Below are positions 55,083-64,000 of a DNA stretch of 64,000 nucleotides, in pieces. How positions within the stretch are numbered: the first letter of the stretch is position 1; every line of letters starts with the position of its first letter. Made by a program: the position numbers and the translations under genes. The stretch covers positions 1 to 64,000 of the forward strand of contig NZ_JADQBH010000033.1 of NCBI RefSeq assembly GCF_016278715.1, given 5' to 3'. The stretch is from Marinilabilia sp. (GTDB lineage: Bacteria; Bacteroidota; Bacteroidia; Bacteroidales; Marinilabiliaceae). The notes beneath the pieces were generated by a model. The model did not search any database. It saw only the letters and a program-made list of their open reading frames with translations, and had not been told where the DNA came from.

Positions 55083-55955
55083 ATGAAGGTTTGTGGTTTT
55101 ACAATTGTCAGAAATGCCATAAAATACGGTTATCCGGTAGTTGAGTCCATTAATTCTGTTCTCCCCGTATGCGATCACTTCATTGTGGCCGTTGGCAAAT
55201 CGGAGGATAATACTTTAGAGTTGATTAAGAGCATCGCCTCACCAAAGATTGAAATTCTTAAAACTGAGTGGGACGAATCACTTCAAGGAGGAGGCCGGGT
55301 GTTGGCTGTTGAGACCAATAAGGCAATGGATGCCATTGGCGAGGAGTTTGACTGGTGCTTTTACATCCAGGCAGATGAGGTTATCCATGAGAAGTATTAC
55401 CCTGAAATTCAGGAACAGATGAACTTTTGGAAAGATCATCCTCAGGTGGAGGGGCTTTTATTTAAGTATTTGCACTTTTGGGGTACTTACGATTATGTGG
55501 GAACCAACAGAATGTGGTACCGGCATGAGATTAGAATTATCCGAAATGATAAGTCTATTCGTTCCTACAAAGATGCACAAGGCTTTCGGAAAAACAACCA
55601 AAAACTGAACGTTAAGCTTGTTGATGCATATGTATACCATTATGGATGGGTAAGGTCTCCGGAGACGATTAGGGAGAAGATGAGTAGTTTTCATGCACTT
55701 TATCACTCAGGTGAGAAACTTAAAGAAAAACAAAGACAATCTGAGGATTTCGATTATGCACAGGTTGGGTCAGTCAGGAAATTTGAAGGATCTCATCCTG
55801 AGGTGATGAAACCTATGATTGAGAAGTTAGATTGGCACGTAAATATTGATGTGTCCCGAAAAAATATTGGTTTAAAAGATTATCTTTTATACCTTTTTGA
55901 AAAGGCTTTTGGATATCGATTGTTTGAATACAAGAATTATAAGGTTGTTAAATAG
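55083..55955 (+). CDS. GT2 family glycosyltransferase
   Basis: 290-aa GT-A enzyme: MKVCGFTIVRNAIKYGYPVV, a DxD-like region around WCFYIQADEVIHEKYY, and a C-terminal region with HYGWVRSPETIREKMSSFH. The acceptor sugar is unknown. It completes the DUF4254-GT9-GT4GT4-GT2 run, and the 219-nt gap to the next gene probably holds a promoter. Confidence 0.85.
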   Translation: MKVCGFTIVRNAIKYGYPVVESINSVLPVCDHFIVAVGKSEDNTLELIKSIASPKIEILKTEWDESLQGGGRVLAVETNKAMDAIGEEFDWCFYIQADEVIHEKYYPEIQEQMNFWKDHPQVEGLLFKYLHFWGTYDYVGTNRMWYRHEIRIIRNDKSIRSYKDAQGFRKNNQKLNVKLVDAYVYHYGWVRSPETIREKMSSFHALYHSGEKLKEKQRQSEDFDYAQVGSVRKFEGSHPEVMKPMIEKLDWHVNIDVSRKNIGLKDYLLYLFEKAFGYRLFEYKNYKVVK

Positions 55956-56174
55956 AAGTTATTCTGAAAAAAATATTTGGAAAATAACTGTCAGATAATT
56001 ATTTATCTTCGACGTTTTTATCTATTTTATTTATTTTTTTTCATATGTTAAATAATTTAAGAAGTTTTAGATTACCAGACAAATGAAAGAAAGTACTGGT
56101 TGTTTATTATTCTGGAAAATATAGATTTGTGCAGTTGTTAAAAAAGCTATTGTAATAGAAACCGAATAAGAAAT

Positions 56175-57113
56175 ATGCTGACCTGGAATTATCAAACCAA
56201 CAAGAACATTAATCTAAAATTTTCAATTGTTATTCCTTCATGGAACAATCTTGAAATGTTAAAAACCTGCGTGAAAAGTATTCAAAAGAACTCAACTTTC
56301 CAGCATCAAATCATAGTTCATGTAAATGAAGGCACGGATGGGACGCTGGAATGGGTGAAGGAGCAGGGGTTTGATTATACACATAGTGTGCAGAATGTTG
56401 GTGTTTGCTGGGCAATGAATGCGTGTAGGAGCCTGGTGCAAACAGATTACCTTGCGTTTTTAAATGATGATATGTATGTCCTGCCTGAATGGGATCTGGC
56501 CTTGTGGAAAGAAATTGAAGTCCTTCCCGATAATTTCTTCTTCTTATCATCTACTACCATTGAACCTCGAATTTCTCCACATCCCGGAATATTAGCTCCT
56601 TTTGATTACGGAACAACACCTGATAACTTCAGAGAGGAAGCGTTGCTCAATGAGCAAAGGAGTATCCCCGGGAACGATTGGCATGGAGCAACATGGCCTC
56701 CGAATATTGTGCACGTTAATGTGTGGGATTTGGTAGGAGGTTATTCCATTGAGTATTTTCCTGGCTTGTATTCAGATCCTGATTTTTCAATGAAACTTTA
56801 TGAAGCAGGGGTTCGGTATTTCAAGGGGATTGATGCCAGCCGTGCGTATCATTTTGGTTCTAAATCTACCCGAAGAATCAAGATGAATAAGGGAAGTAAA
56901 CAGTTTCTCAATAAATGGGGTATTACTTCAGCTTCGTTCACTCGTATCTTTCTTAAGAGAGGGCAGCGCTATACTTCACCTGTTGTTGTGAGTTCGGATG
57001 ATAAAGCTTTCAAAAAGGCAAGGGTAAAGAGTTGTTTGAAAAGGTTTTTTTGGAGTTTCAGCGGAACCGGCCGAACCATCGGATTGAATTCGTATGATAA
57101 ATTCGAAGATTAA
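56175..57113 (+). CDS. GT2 family glycosyltransferase
   Basis: 312-aa GT2 enzyme: FSIVIPSWNNLEMLKTCVKS, NEGTDGTLEWVKEQGFDY, the DxD-type LAFLNDDMYVLPEWD, and the later GGYSIEYFPGLYSDPDFSMKL typical of the donor/acceptor lobe. Its stop overlaps the next ATG (TAATG), so the pair is translationally coupled. Confidence 0.87.
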   Translation: MLTWNYQTNKNINLKFSIVIPSWNNLEMLKTCVKSIQKNSTFQHQIIVHVNEGTDGTLEWVKEQGFDYTHSVQNVGVCWAMNACRSLVQTDYLAFLNDDMYVLPEWDLALWKEIEVLPDNFFFLSSTTIEPRISPHPGILAPFDYGTTPDNFREEALLNEQRSIPGNDWHGATWPPNIVHVNVWDLVGGYSIEYFPGLYSDPDFSMKLYEAGVRYFKGIDASRAYHFGSKSTRRIKMNKGSKQFLNKWGITSASFTRIFLKRGQRYTSPVVVSSDDKAFKKARVKSCLKRFFWSFSGTGRTIGLNSYDKFED

Positions 57114-58132
57114 TGGATGAATCCAAAAGTTTAAATATTGGGGTTGTATTGCCCCACACAAAGCTATACGGTGGCGTTAGACGGTTTCTGGAACTTGGTA
57201 ATTTCTTTGTTTCGAAAGGACATCAGGCTTTTATATTTACACATGATGGAAAATCTCCTGAATGGTTTAGCTTTAACGGGCAGATTCTTTCATTTGAGAA
57301 AATGAGGGATTTTAAACTGGATGCGCTTTTCTTTACTGAACCTTCCTTTGCCCCGCTTGTAGCTGAGACAAAATCGACCCGGAAGATTTTTTATTTTGTC
57401 AGAGCCAATGAAAATCTTAATAAAATAAGGAAAAAGGTTGAAAATGTTGAGTTTTTTGCAAATTCAACCAATATGGTGCAACTGGCCAAAAGAAAATTTA
57501 ATATAGAAGCATTTCCTGCCATTGGAGGTTTGAATCCAGACCAATATGTGCCCAGGAAAGATCTGGGGATTAAGCAGGGAAAGCCTTTCGAAATATTGGC
57601 TTACGGACGGTTGGCTGAAAGGCGAAAAGGAACAAAATATGTTGTGAGTGCTTGTGAGCGTCTCCTTAAAAAAGGATATAGTATCCATCTAACTCTTTTT
57701 GATACTCCGGTGACAGAAAAAATGGAGAAAGCCATAAAGGAATTTTCCACCACGATTCCCTATTCTTTTATTCTTAACCATCCTGTGGAAAAAAATCAGG
57801 AGATTTTTCACAAAGCAGATGTGTTTGTAGCGCCTGAGAAAAAAGCCGGATGGGCAAATACTGTTGTAGAGGCAATGGCTTGTGGAATTCCGGTTATTGC
57901 CAGTACTTCCGGAACCATGGATTTCCTGGTTCATGAAGAAACCGGTCTGATAGTCTCCCGCAATTCCCGAAGAATCGCAAAAGCTATTGTACGTTTGATT
58001 GAAAATGAACAGTTGAGAATTGATTTGGCCGAAAAGGCTGTGGATAAAGTAAAAATTTTTGCCTGGAACGTTTTGGGTGAAAAGATCCTGGATTATTTGC
58101 AAAGAAAACCGGGAATTCCTCGCCGGTTTTGA
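57113..58132 (+). CDS. GT4 family glycosyltransferase
   Basis: 339-aa GT-B enzyme: the N-lobe begins GVVLPHTKLYGGVRRFLELG, the C-lobe has ILAYGRLAERRKGTKYVVSA and PEKKAGWANTVVEAMACGIP with the EX7E-type motif. Coupled to the GT2 gene upstream. The next gene, an LTA-synthase-like protein, begins 99 nt later. Confidence 0.87.
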   Translation: MDESKSLNIGVVLPHTKLYGGVRRFLELGNFFVSKGHQAFIFTHDGKSPEWFSFNGQILSFEKMRDFKLDALFFTEPSFAPLVAETKSTRKIFYFVRANENLNKIRKKVENVEFFANSTNMVQLAKRKFNIEAFPAIGGLNPDQYVPRKDLGIKQGKPFEILAYGRLAERRKGTKYVVSACERLLKKGYSIHLTLFDTPVTEKMEKAIKEFSTTIPYSFILNHPVEKNQEIFHKADVFVAPEKKAGWANTVVEAMACGIPVIASTSGTMDFLVHEETGLIVSRNSRRIAKAIVRLIENEQLRIDLAEKAVDKVKIFAWNVLGEKILDYLQRKPGIPRRF

Positions 58133-58231
58133 CAAGTTCTTTCTCGGCTGTTTGTTCAACAGAACTATACATTACAAGGATTCCCCTCTTTTTCCTTACT
58201 TTTGCAGATTCCAATTACAGAATCAAAAAAA

Positions 58232-60076
58232 ATGAAGAGGTTTTTATATACATTTCTGAGGGTCTGGCTTTTCTGGCTGGTCTTTTTTGCTTTTTTCAGA
58301 GCTGTTTTCATCATTGTCAACTACAGCTATGCCGATAACACTCCGATTTTGACCATCCTGGCTTCTTTTGGGCCTGGTTTGCGCATGGATCTTTCCTTTT
58401 CGGGATATTTGATGTTACTCACGGGGGTTATTCAACTGGTTGCCTTGCTTGTTCAACGCAAGTTTTGCCAACAGTGTATCTTGTGGATGCATTACTTGTT
58501 GATTCCGGTTTTTACGGGACTGCAGCTTGGAGATATTAATCTTTTTCGTTATTGGGGAGGACATCTAAACAGCGAGGCTATTGCATTTATTGAAACTCCC
58601 GGAATTATTCTGAACTCTATCCACTGGACAGAAGCTTTGCTGTTCTTTGTAATACTGACAGGGATTTCGTGGGGCATCATCTGGTTGTTCAAAAAGTTTG
58701 TAGCCGGAGATAGACTGAATGAGATATTTACCTGGCGAGGAACTGCCATTAATGCGGGCATTACTTTGTTCATGGCCGCACTTATGATTGTTCCCATTCG
58801 GGGAAGCTTCGGTGTGGCACCGATAAATACAGGGGCTGCTTATTTTTCCAACTATTTGTTTGCAAACAATGCAGCGGTAAATCCTTTGTGGAACCTTGCT
58901 TATTCTATGAAGCGAAGCGGCATTGAGGAGGGTCAGTACTGGTTTGTCAGCGACGATGTTGCCCGGGAACAGTTTTCTGATATGATGCAACAATGTGGAG
59001 GTTTTTGGCATTTACTCAATACCCAACAGCCCAATATTGTGGTTGTTTTGCTGGAAGGTTTTTCGGCACAGGCTATTGGGTCTTTGGGAGGTGAACCCGT
59101 TGCAAAAAATCTGGAAAAATTGAAGAAAGACGGGGTATTCTTCAGTAACATTTTTGCCACCAGTTTTCGGTCTGACTACGGTATGGTTGGTGTGTTGGCC
59201 GGTTATCCCGGTATTCCCGGTTATTCAATCATGCAATATCCCGATAAATCGCGTAATCTCACCTTCATTCCCCAAAAGCTCAAAGAGGCCGGATACAAGG
59301 ATCTTAATTTTATTTACGGGGGCGATATGGGGTTTAAAAATCTGAAGTCATTGATTTCGCTGGCCGGGTTTGACGATGTGGTGGATATCAATGATTTTCC
59401 TGCCAAACAAAGAGGGCAAAAGTGGGGAGTGCATGACGAGTTTACGTTCCAAAAGTTTTCAACAATGATTGAGGAGTCGCAGTCTCCCTCCTTCAATTTT
59501 ATGTTTACACTCAGTAGCCATGAGCCGTTTGATGTTCCTATGGAACGGGTTTACGAAGATGATTATTTTAATTCGGTTCACTATACTGACAGCTGCCTGG
59601 GGGTTTTCTTTGACGAAATGAAAAGGCAAGACTTGTGGGACAATTCTCTTTTTGTGCTTATTGCTGATCACGGGGTCACAGGTCCCGAAAAACTAAGCAA
59701 TTTGGAATCCCGAAGATACCGAATCCCCATGTTGTGGGCTGGTGGAGCTCTGGCTATACGGGATACTGTTATAGATACTTATGGTTCACAGGTAGATTTG
59801 GCTGCTACTTTACTGTCGCAGCTTAAAATTGATTCGAACCCGTTTAAATTCAGTAAAAATATTCTCGATACAGCGGTACAGGGGTTCGCATTTATTCAGT
59901 ATCCCGAAGGCTTTGGATATGTGGATAGGGGGCAGTTTCAGATATTCGACAAGAGTAATTTCACTCCTCTGGTTTTGGAGGGTGCACAAACCCGTACCGA
60001 TAGCTTGAAAGCCAAAATTTTTATGCAGCAGGTGGCGAAGGATTTTAAAGAAAGAATAAGCAATGGAAAGAAATAG
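58232..60076 (+). CDS. LTA synthase family phosphoglycerol-transferase-like sulfatase-fold protein
   Basis: 614 aa from the ATG at 58232; the tracked TTG adds ten residues. Five hydrophobic segments (FLYTFLRVWLFWLVFFAFF and others) precede an extracytoplasmic alkaline-phosphatase-fold domain with NIVVVLLEGFSAQAIGSLGG (metal Glu) and LIADHGVTGPEKLSN. The nucleophile position, usually Thr in FRTD, reads FRSD with Ser (S314). It transfers phosphoglycerol or a similar group from lipids to glycans or lipids. The stop overlaps the U32 gene by 14 nt. Confidence 0.85.
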   Translation: MKRFLYTFLRVWLFWLVFFAFFRAVFIIVNYSYADNTPILTILASFGPGLRMDLSFSGYLMLLTGVIQLVALLVQRKFCQQCILWMHYLLIPVFTGLQLGDINLFRYWGGHLNSEAIAFIETPGIILNSIHWTEALLFFVILTGISWGIIWLFKKFVAGDRLNEIFTWRGTAINAGITLFMAALMIVPIRGSFGVAPINTGAAYFSNYLFANNAAVNPLWNLAYSMKRSGIEEGQYWFVSDDVAREQFSDMMQQCGGFWHLLNTQQPNIVVVLLEGFSAQAIGSLGGEPVAKNLEKLKKDGVFFSNIFATSFRSDYGMVGVLAGYPGIPGYSIMQYPDKSRNLTFIPQKLKEAGYKDLNFIYGGDMGFKNLKSLISLAGFDDVVDINDFPAKQRGQKWGVHDEFTFQKFSTMIEESQSPSFNFMFTLSSHEPFDVPMERVYEDDYFNSVHYTDSCLGVFFDEMKRQDLWDNSLFVLIADHGVTGPEKLSNLESRRYRIPMLWAGGALAIRDTVIDTYGSQVDLAATLLSQLKIDSNPFKFSKNILDTAVQGFAFIQYPEGFGYVDRGQFQIFDKSNFTPLVLEGAQTRTDSLKAKIFMQQVAKDFKERISNGKK

Positions 60077-61340
60077 TCTGAAGAGAATCGATTTTGAGGT
60101 GATGGCACCTGTGGGCTCCTTTGAGTCGCTGATGGCCGCTATTCAGGGGGGCGCAGATTCTGTATATTTTGGGGCGGAGCAATTGAATATGCGCTCCAGG
60201 TCGTCGAGCAATTTCACTACTGATGATTTGCGGGAAATTGTAAGCATTGCATCAGGGAAGGATGTTAAAACCTATCTTACTGTCAATACTGTTCTTTACG
60301 ACAACGATCTTCCGGTGATGCGCAGGCTGATAAGTGCCGCCAAGGAGAGTGGTATCTCCGCTGTCATTGCCTCGGATCAGGCCGCTATTAATTATGCCAA
60401 CAGCATTGGGGTGGAGGTTCATATCTCCACTCAGGTGAACATTTCCAACGTGGAGGCTCTGAAGTTTTACAGCCATTTTGCCGATGTGGTGGTGCTGGCA
60501 CGTGAACTGAATATGGAGCAGGTTCGTGCTATTTATGATACCATAGAAAAAGAACAAATCAAAGGGCCATCAGGGAAGCTGATTCGCATTGAAATGTTTT
60601 CGCATGGCGCCCTTTGCATGGCTGTTTCGGGAAAGTGTTATCTGAGTCTGCATCAACTGAACTCTTCTGCTAACAGAGGTGGATGCCTGCAGCCCTGCCG
60701 ACGCAGTTATAATGTTACCGAAAAAGAGACCGGTCAGGAACTGGAAGTGGATAATGAGTACATTATGTCGCCCAAGGATTTAAAGACCATTCATTTTCTG
60801 AATAAGATGATTGACGGAGGTGTTCGGGTTTTTAAGATTGAAGGAAGGGCCCGTGGACCCGAATACGTTAAAACAGTCGTCTCCAGCTATTGCGAAGCCA
60901 TTGATTCTGTGCTGGACGGAACCTATTCGCAGGAAAAGATTGAAGTCTGGGATAAACGGTTGGCTTCGGTTTTCAACCGTGGCTTCTGGGATGGTTATTA
61001 TCTGGGGCAAAAGCTTGGGGAATGGAGTGCTAATTATGGTTCTCTGGCGACGCGTAAAAAGGTTTATCTTGGAAAAGGAACCAATTATTTTCCTAAAATC
61101 GGGGTTGCCGAGTTTGTGCTGGAAACCAAAAGCCTGAAGGTGGGAGATGAGATTTTAATTACCGGCCCCACTACCGGAGTTGTAGAAATGACAGTTTCGG
61201 AAATTCGGGTCGATTTAACACCTGTGGAGGAAGCCCAAAAAGGAGATCGTTTTTCAATCCCGGTTAGTGAGAAAATCCGTAGATCCGACAAATTATATAA
61301 GTGGGTGAGTCCTGAGCATAAATATGTCAGAAGGAGCTAA
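60063..61340 (+). CDS. U32 family protein (peptidase-like / hydroxylation enzyme family)
   Basis: 425-aa protein of the U32 family: MAPVGSFESLMAAIQGGADS, STQVNISNVEALKFY, and the Cys-rich signature (FSHGALCMAVSGKCYLS, ANRGGCLQPCRRSY) present. Members include RlhA and TrhP, which hydroxylate rRNA or tRNA, and reported collagenases; the function here cannot be separated. The ATG overlaps the upstream gene by 14 nt. Confidence 0.9.
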   Translation: MERNSLKRIDFEVMAPVGSFESLMAAIQGGADSVYFGAEQLNMRSRSSSNFTTDDLREIVSIASGKDVKTYLTVNTVLYDNDLPVMRRLISAAKESGISAVIASDQAAINYANSIGVEVHISTQVNISNVEALKFYSHFADVVVLARELNMEQVRAIYDTIEKEQIKGPSGKLIRIEMFSHGALCMAVSGKCYLSLHQLNSSANRGGCLQPCRRSYNVTEKETGQELEVDNEYIMSPKDLKTIHFLNKMIDGGVRVFKIEGRARGPEYVKTVVSSYCEAIDSVLDGTYSQEKIEVWDKRLASVFNRGFWDGYYLGQKLGEWSANYGSLATRKKVYLGKGTNYFPKIGVAEFVLETKSLKVGDEILITGPTTGVVEMTVSEIRVDLTPVEEAQKGDRFSIPVSEKIRRSDKLYKWVSPEHKYVRRS

Positions 61341-62027
61341 CCTGGATTATTCGTAAATAATCTATTCTAATGCTCAACTATCGGCGAAATACAAGTGTCC
61401 TCGTCAAATTAAATTTGAAAATAGTTCACTATTTACTGCTTCAAATTTGTTTGCGGTTTCTTGTATTTCTTGATATTTGAATATTTCATTACGAAGATTC
61501 ATGAATAAAACAGGCTAGAGAGGAAATTTTTATATTTTTCCTCACTTAATCCATTGAAACCTGTCATCTAATTAAAAATACAACCAACTAAAAATATGAT
61601 GCTTGTTTTACTTAGCCTTTAGTGCTTTACTCCTAATTTTCGTATTTTTTTGGCAAGATATTTCATAGTCTCTCCTGAAGGCTCTTCATATTGGGTGCTC
61701 CATGGCTTGGATGGTTCTGGGATAATTGAGTTTTCGCTCTGTCATCCCTCCGCGGTTTTATCTTTGTCAACAACATATTAGGAATTAATAACCTCGGAGC
61801 GGTAGCAGAACGGTAGAAATAATGTGATAAAAAAGAAAAAAGCTGCGGAGCTGCGACAGATTCTGTATAGATTTCTTTAATTCTGGCTTGTCCAGGTTAG
61901 GGTATGTCGCAAAATGAACTTAGCTTGAGGTCTCAAGAATGGCGGATCATAACCCGCCAACCCTGACTCGTATGCCTTCTGTCTATGCGACTTGGGCACT
62001 TTTATCTAACCTCTAAAAATATATAGT
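61341..62027. other. Intergenic region with palindromic repeat
   Basis: 687 nt without ORFs of note. It contains a TGGCGG palindrome (listed next) and a GCTGCGGAGCTGCGACAG stretch of a kind seen in interspersed Bacteroidota repeats. No RNA gene was recognised. Confidence 0.5.
61940..61959. repeat. TGGCGG palindrome, copy 2
   Basis: TGGCGG / CCGCCA with an 8-nt loop ATCATAAC, related to the copy at 20169-20188 (TGGCGGA / TCCGCCA). Confidence 0.55.
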
Positions 62028-62834
62028 ATGCAGTACCACGGTAACCTAATAAAAATGTCGAGCAAGCTTGATGGGAAAATTGTTTCCTATGCGCTCACTT
62101 TGGGTGAGAATGAAATTGATATGACTCAATTGTTGGATAAAACCATAAAGTTGACATATCAAAACAAGATTAACTGCATAAAGTGTGGGAAGGAGACAAA
62201 GAAATCCTTCGGACAAGGATTTTGTTATTCGTGTTTTATTACGGCACCCGAAGCTGATGAGTGCGTGTTGCGTCCGGAGCGGTGCAAAGCTCATTTAGGC
62301 ATTTCCAGGGATATGAAGTGGGCAGAAGAACATTGCTTAAAACCCCATATTGTTTATCTGGCCGTAAGTGGTGGATTGAAGGTGGGCGTTACCCGCCTTT
62401 CACAGGTGCCCACCCGATGGATAGACCAGGGAGCAGAACGGGCTGTGCGGATATGCGAGGTTCCCAATAGGCACATTGCCGGGGTGATTGAAAAGTATCT
62501 GATGAATCATTTTGGGGATAAAACCAACTGGAAAAAGATGGTTACCAATGAATCTCTTCCGGAGATCGATCTTCTTTCCGAAAAGCAAAAAACAATCGGA
62601 CTTCTTCCTAATGAATTAAAGAAATACGCTTTGTCAGAGGATGAAAAAGTATTTGAGTTTTCTTATCCGGTAAATGAATGGCCTCAAAACCCGGGGCAGC
62701 ATGATTTTGATAAAAAAGTTGAAATAAATGGAAAACTTACAGGTATCCGTGGACAATATTTATTTCTTGACAGAGAAAAAGTTTTGAATGTGCGCCGATT
62801 CTCGGGGTATAAAATTCAACTGAGTTCGGACTAA
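62028..62834 (+). CDS. DUF2797 domain-containing protein
   Basis: 268-aa protein of the DUF2797 family. A zinc-ribbon-like centre (CIKCGKETKKSFGQGFCYSC) is followed by CVLRPERCKAHLGISRDMKW and a VYLAVSGGLKVGVTRLSQVP segment reminiscent of GIY-YIG-like folds, though the catalytic pattern is not clear. No signal peptide or membrane segment. Function unknown. Monocistronic. Confidence 0.8.
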   Translation: MQYHGNLIKMSSKLDGKIVSYALTLGENEIDMTQLLDKTIKLTYQNKINCIKCGKETKKSFGQGFCYSCFITAPEADECVLRPERCKAHLGISRDMKWAEEHCLKPHIVYLAVSGGLKVGVTRLSQVPTRWIDQGAERAVRICEVPNRHIAGVIEKYLMNHFGDKTNWKKMVTNESLPEIDLLSEKQKTIGLLPNELKKYALSEDEKVFEFSYPVNEWPQNPGQHDFDKKVEINGKLTGIRGQYLFLDREKVLNVRRFSGYKIQLSSD

Positions 62835-63108
62835 ACAATATATTATTTCTTTATATAAGAATCCTGATTACAGGCTGTTATCAGGCGTCTCCTTTCCGGT
62901 TTTTAATGTTCTTTGTAAAAAATTGGGTTTTAAAAAGAAACCAAACTCAAGTAAATACGTAGCAATGTGATATAAAATCATATTGTATCTGCATGGAGAT
63001 TCAGTACTATTTATTTTGGGTTAACTGAAGTTTCAAGCGAGTTTGTGATTGTGTTTTCCGGAAATTCCGGTAATTGGGTTACTTTGAACTTAAATTTATT
63101 AAAACGAA

Positions 63109-63621
63109 ATGAGAAAGTTTTACTTGATGTTGGCTTTGTTAATAACAATGCCAGTTTTGATGCAGGGCCAGGTGGCGAAGTATAAGGCGGTTTTTACTCT
63201 CAACTTTATTCGCTATATTGGTTGGCCCGAAGCTGCACGTCAGGGAGATTTTGTGATTGGGGTGTTGCAGGACTCTGATATTGCAAGACGAATTAGCCAG
63301 CAGACCGGAGGGAAAAAGTTTGGATTTCAGGATGTTGTGGTCAAGGAGTTTAACTCGCTGGAGGAGGTCACCGATTGTCAGGTGCTTTTTATCTCGGATA
63401 GTTTTAGTCTCTCACGCAATGCCACTCAAATCAAGCAGAAACTGGGTAATAACTCACTGATTGTGACCGAAAGTGAAGGTGCAACGGAATACGGGGCAAT
63501 GATTAATTTTGTGGTGAGGAATGAAGTTCTTAAGTTTGAGATTCATAAAGGAAACGCCTCAGGTAATGGGCTCCAGATTAGTTCGCGGCTGGAAAACATG
63601 TCTTCGGCTATTGTATTGTAA
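63109..63621 (+). CDS. YfiR family protein (DUF4154)
   Basis: 170-aa secreted protein: signal peptide ending MPVLMQGQ, then KYKAVFTLNFIRYIGWP, FVIGVLQDSDIARR, VLFISDSFSLSRNATQIKQK and GAMINFVVRNEVLKFEIH, the YfiR fold. In Pseudomonas YfiR represses a diguanylate cyclase; in Bacteroidota it usually precedes a sensor kinase gene, and here a membrane sensor gene follows 115 nt later. Confidence 0.85.
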   Translation: MRKFYLMLALLITMPVLMQGQVAKYKAVFTLNFIRYIGWPEAARQGDFVIGVLQDSDIARRISQQTGGKKFGFQDVVVKEFNSLEEVTDCQVLFISDSFSLSRNATQIKQKLGNNSLIVTESEGATEYGAMINFVVRNEVLKFEIHKGNASGNGLQISSRLENMSSAIVL

Positions 63622-63736
63622 TGAATTTTTTTTTGTAAAGTTACTATAAGCCCCGGATTGACGTGTTAGTGCCAGTCCAGGGATTTTTGTTGGCTTAGCT
63701 GACAATTACCCGGGGGTCTATGAAAAAGGTTAGTTC

Positions 63737-64000
63737 ATGAAACTGAAGTACAATGTAAACATTGCCCAAAAGCTGATATTCGGTTTTGGGCTTATTCTGG
63801 TAGTCATTCTTATAAACGCTGTTCTTACACTCGGGACATTGACGCGCAGTAAAAATCTTACCAACGGCGTTACCAGCGTATATTCTCCCACTACGGAAAT
63901 GCTTGGTGATTTGGAAATGATGGTTACTCAGACCAAAATGTTGATTAAAAACTGGGTGTACATCGATCGCCAGGCAGATACTCCTGATAAAGTACGGCTG
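63737..64000 (+). CDS. Membrane sensor protein, 3' partial (4-helix/HAMP-type)
   Basis: Open from the ATG at 63737 to the window edge (88 codons), and missing from the ORF track. Begins MKLKYNVNIAQKLIFGFGLI with one transmembrane segment, then a helical extracytoplasmic region (VYSPTTEMLGDLEMMVTQTK) like the four-helix-bundle sensor domains of chemoreceptors and sensor kinases. The type cannot be decided because the rest is outside. It follows the YfiR-like gene, an arrangement common for YfiR-kinase pairs. Confidence 0.75.
   Translation, partial: MKLKYNVNIAQKLIFGFGLILVVILINAVLTLGTLTRSKNLTNGVTSVYSPTTEMLGDLEMMVTQTKMLIKNWVYIDRQADTPDKVRL

Overview
The window looks like a chromosomal stretch of a Bacteroidota genome, probably in or near Bacteroidales/Marinilabiliales; this placement is inferred from gene content only. 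Supporting signs are a TonB-dependent receptor with an N-terminal carboxypeptidase-regulatory-like domain, SPOR, DUF4254, DUF2797 and YfiR-type proteins, a RmuC/ComF/MetY/Hom set, lipoproteins with '-SC-' lipoboxes, weak or absent Shine-Dalgarno sequences, and two promoter candidates that fit the phylum's -33 TTG / -7 TAnnTTTG pattern. No plasmid, phage or CRISPR features were seen.

Layout. 1-8.4 kb: end of an ATP synthase operon (atpA partial, atpG), a SIR2 deacylase, dnaG, a PNPOx-like flavoprotein, an SpmA-SpmB fusion, a methyltransferase and a SHOCT peptide. 8.4-20 kb: a very large AAA-ATPase/histidine kinase, a secreted lipoprotein plus TonB-dependent receptor pair separated by a hairpin, then a REP-associated tyrosine transposase (RAYT) region with two copies of a REP-like repeat, an EEP-family lipoprotein and a Gfo/Idh/MocA oxidoreductase. 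20-31 kb: a condensation-type acyltransferase with a zinc-ribbon membrane partner, a CPBP-like membrane protein lacking its glutamate pair, a CAU-anticodon tRNA, a HAD hydrolase, a SPOR lipoprotein, a PhoR/PhoB-like pair divergent from a PiT phosphate permease with a PhoU-like tail, a YeaQ-type protein, RmuC and ComF.

32-35 kb: a metY-hom operon on the minus strand. It is preceded by a short Met-rich leader peptide gene (missing from the ORF track) and by mutually exclusive RNA stems that read as a classical ribosome-mediated attenuator. This is the strongest candidate for an undescribed regulatory system in the window. 35.5-37.5 kb: a small EF-hand/Gly-Arg-rich secreted protein followed by an ECF sigma factor, an anti-sigma factor and a CnrX/Spy-like periplasmic sensor. 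37.8-43.8 kb: a tripartite RND efflux operon (tolC-acrA-acrB order). 44-51 kb: an outer-membrane-like protein, an MMPL-type RND protein, a prenyl diphosphate synthase, and atpD-atpC, about 47 kb away from atpA-atpG. 51-61 kb: a surface glycan cluster (DUF4254, GT9, a GT4-GT4 fusion, two GT2s, a GT4, an LTA-synthase-like phosphotransferase) and a U32 protein. 62-64 kb: DUF2797, a YfiR-like protein and the start of a membrane sensor that runs off the window.

Interspersed palindromic repeats of several kinds lie between genes, and one REP-like palindrome appears in frame inside the GT9 gene. All functions are assigned by reading motifs; no search was run.
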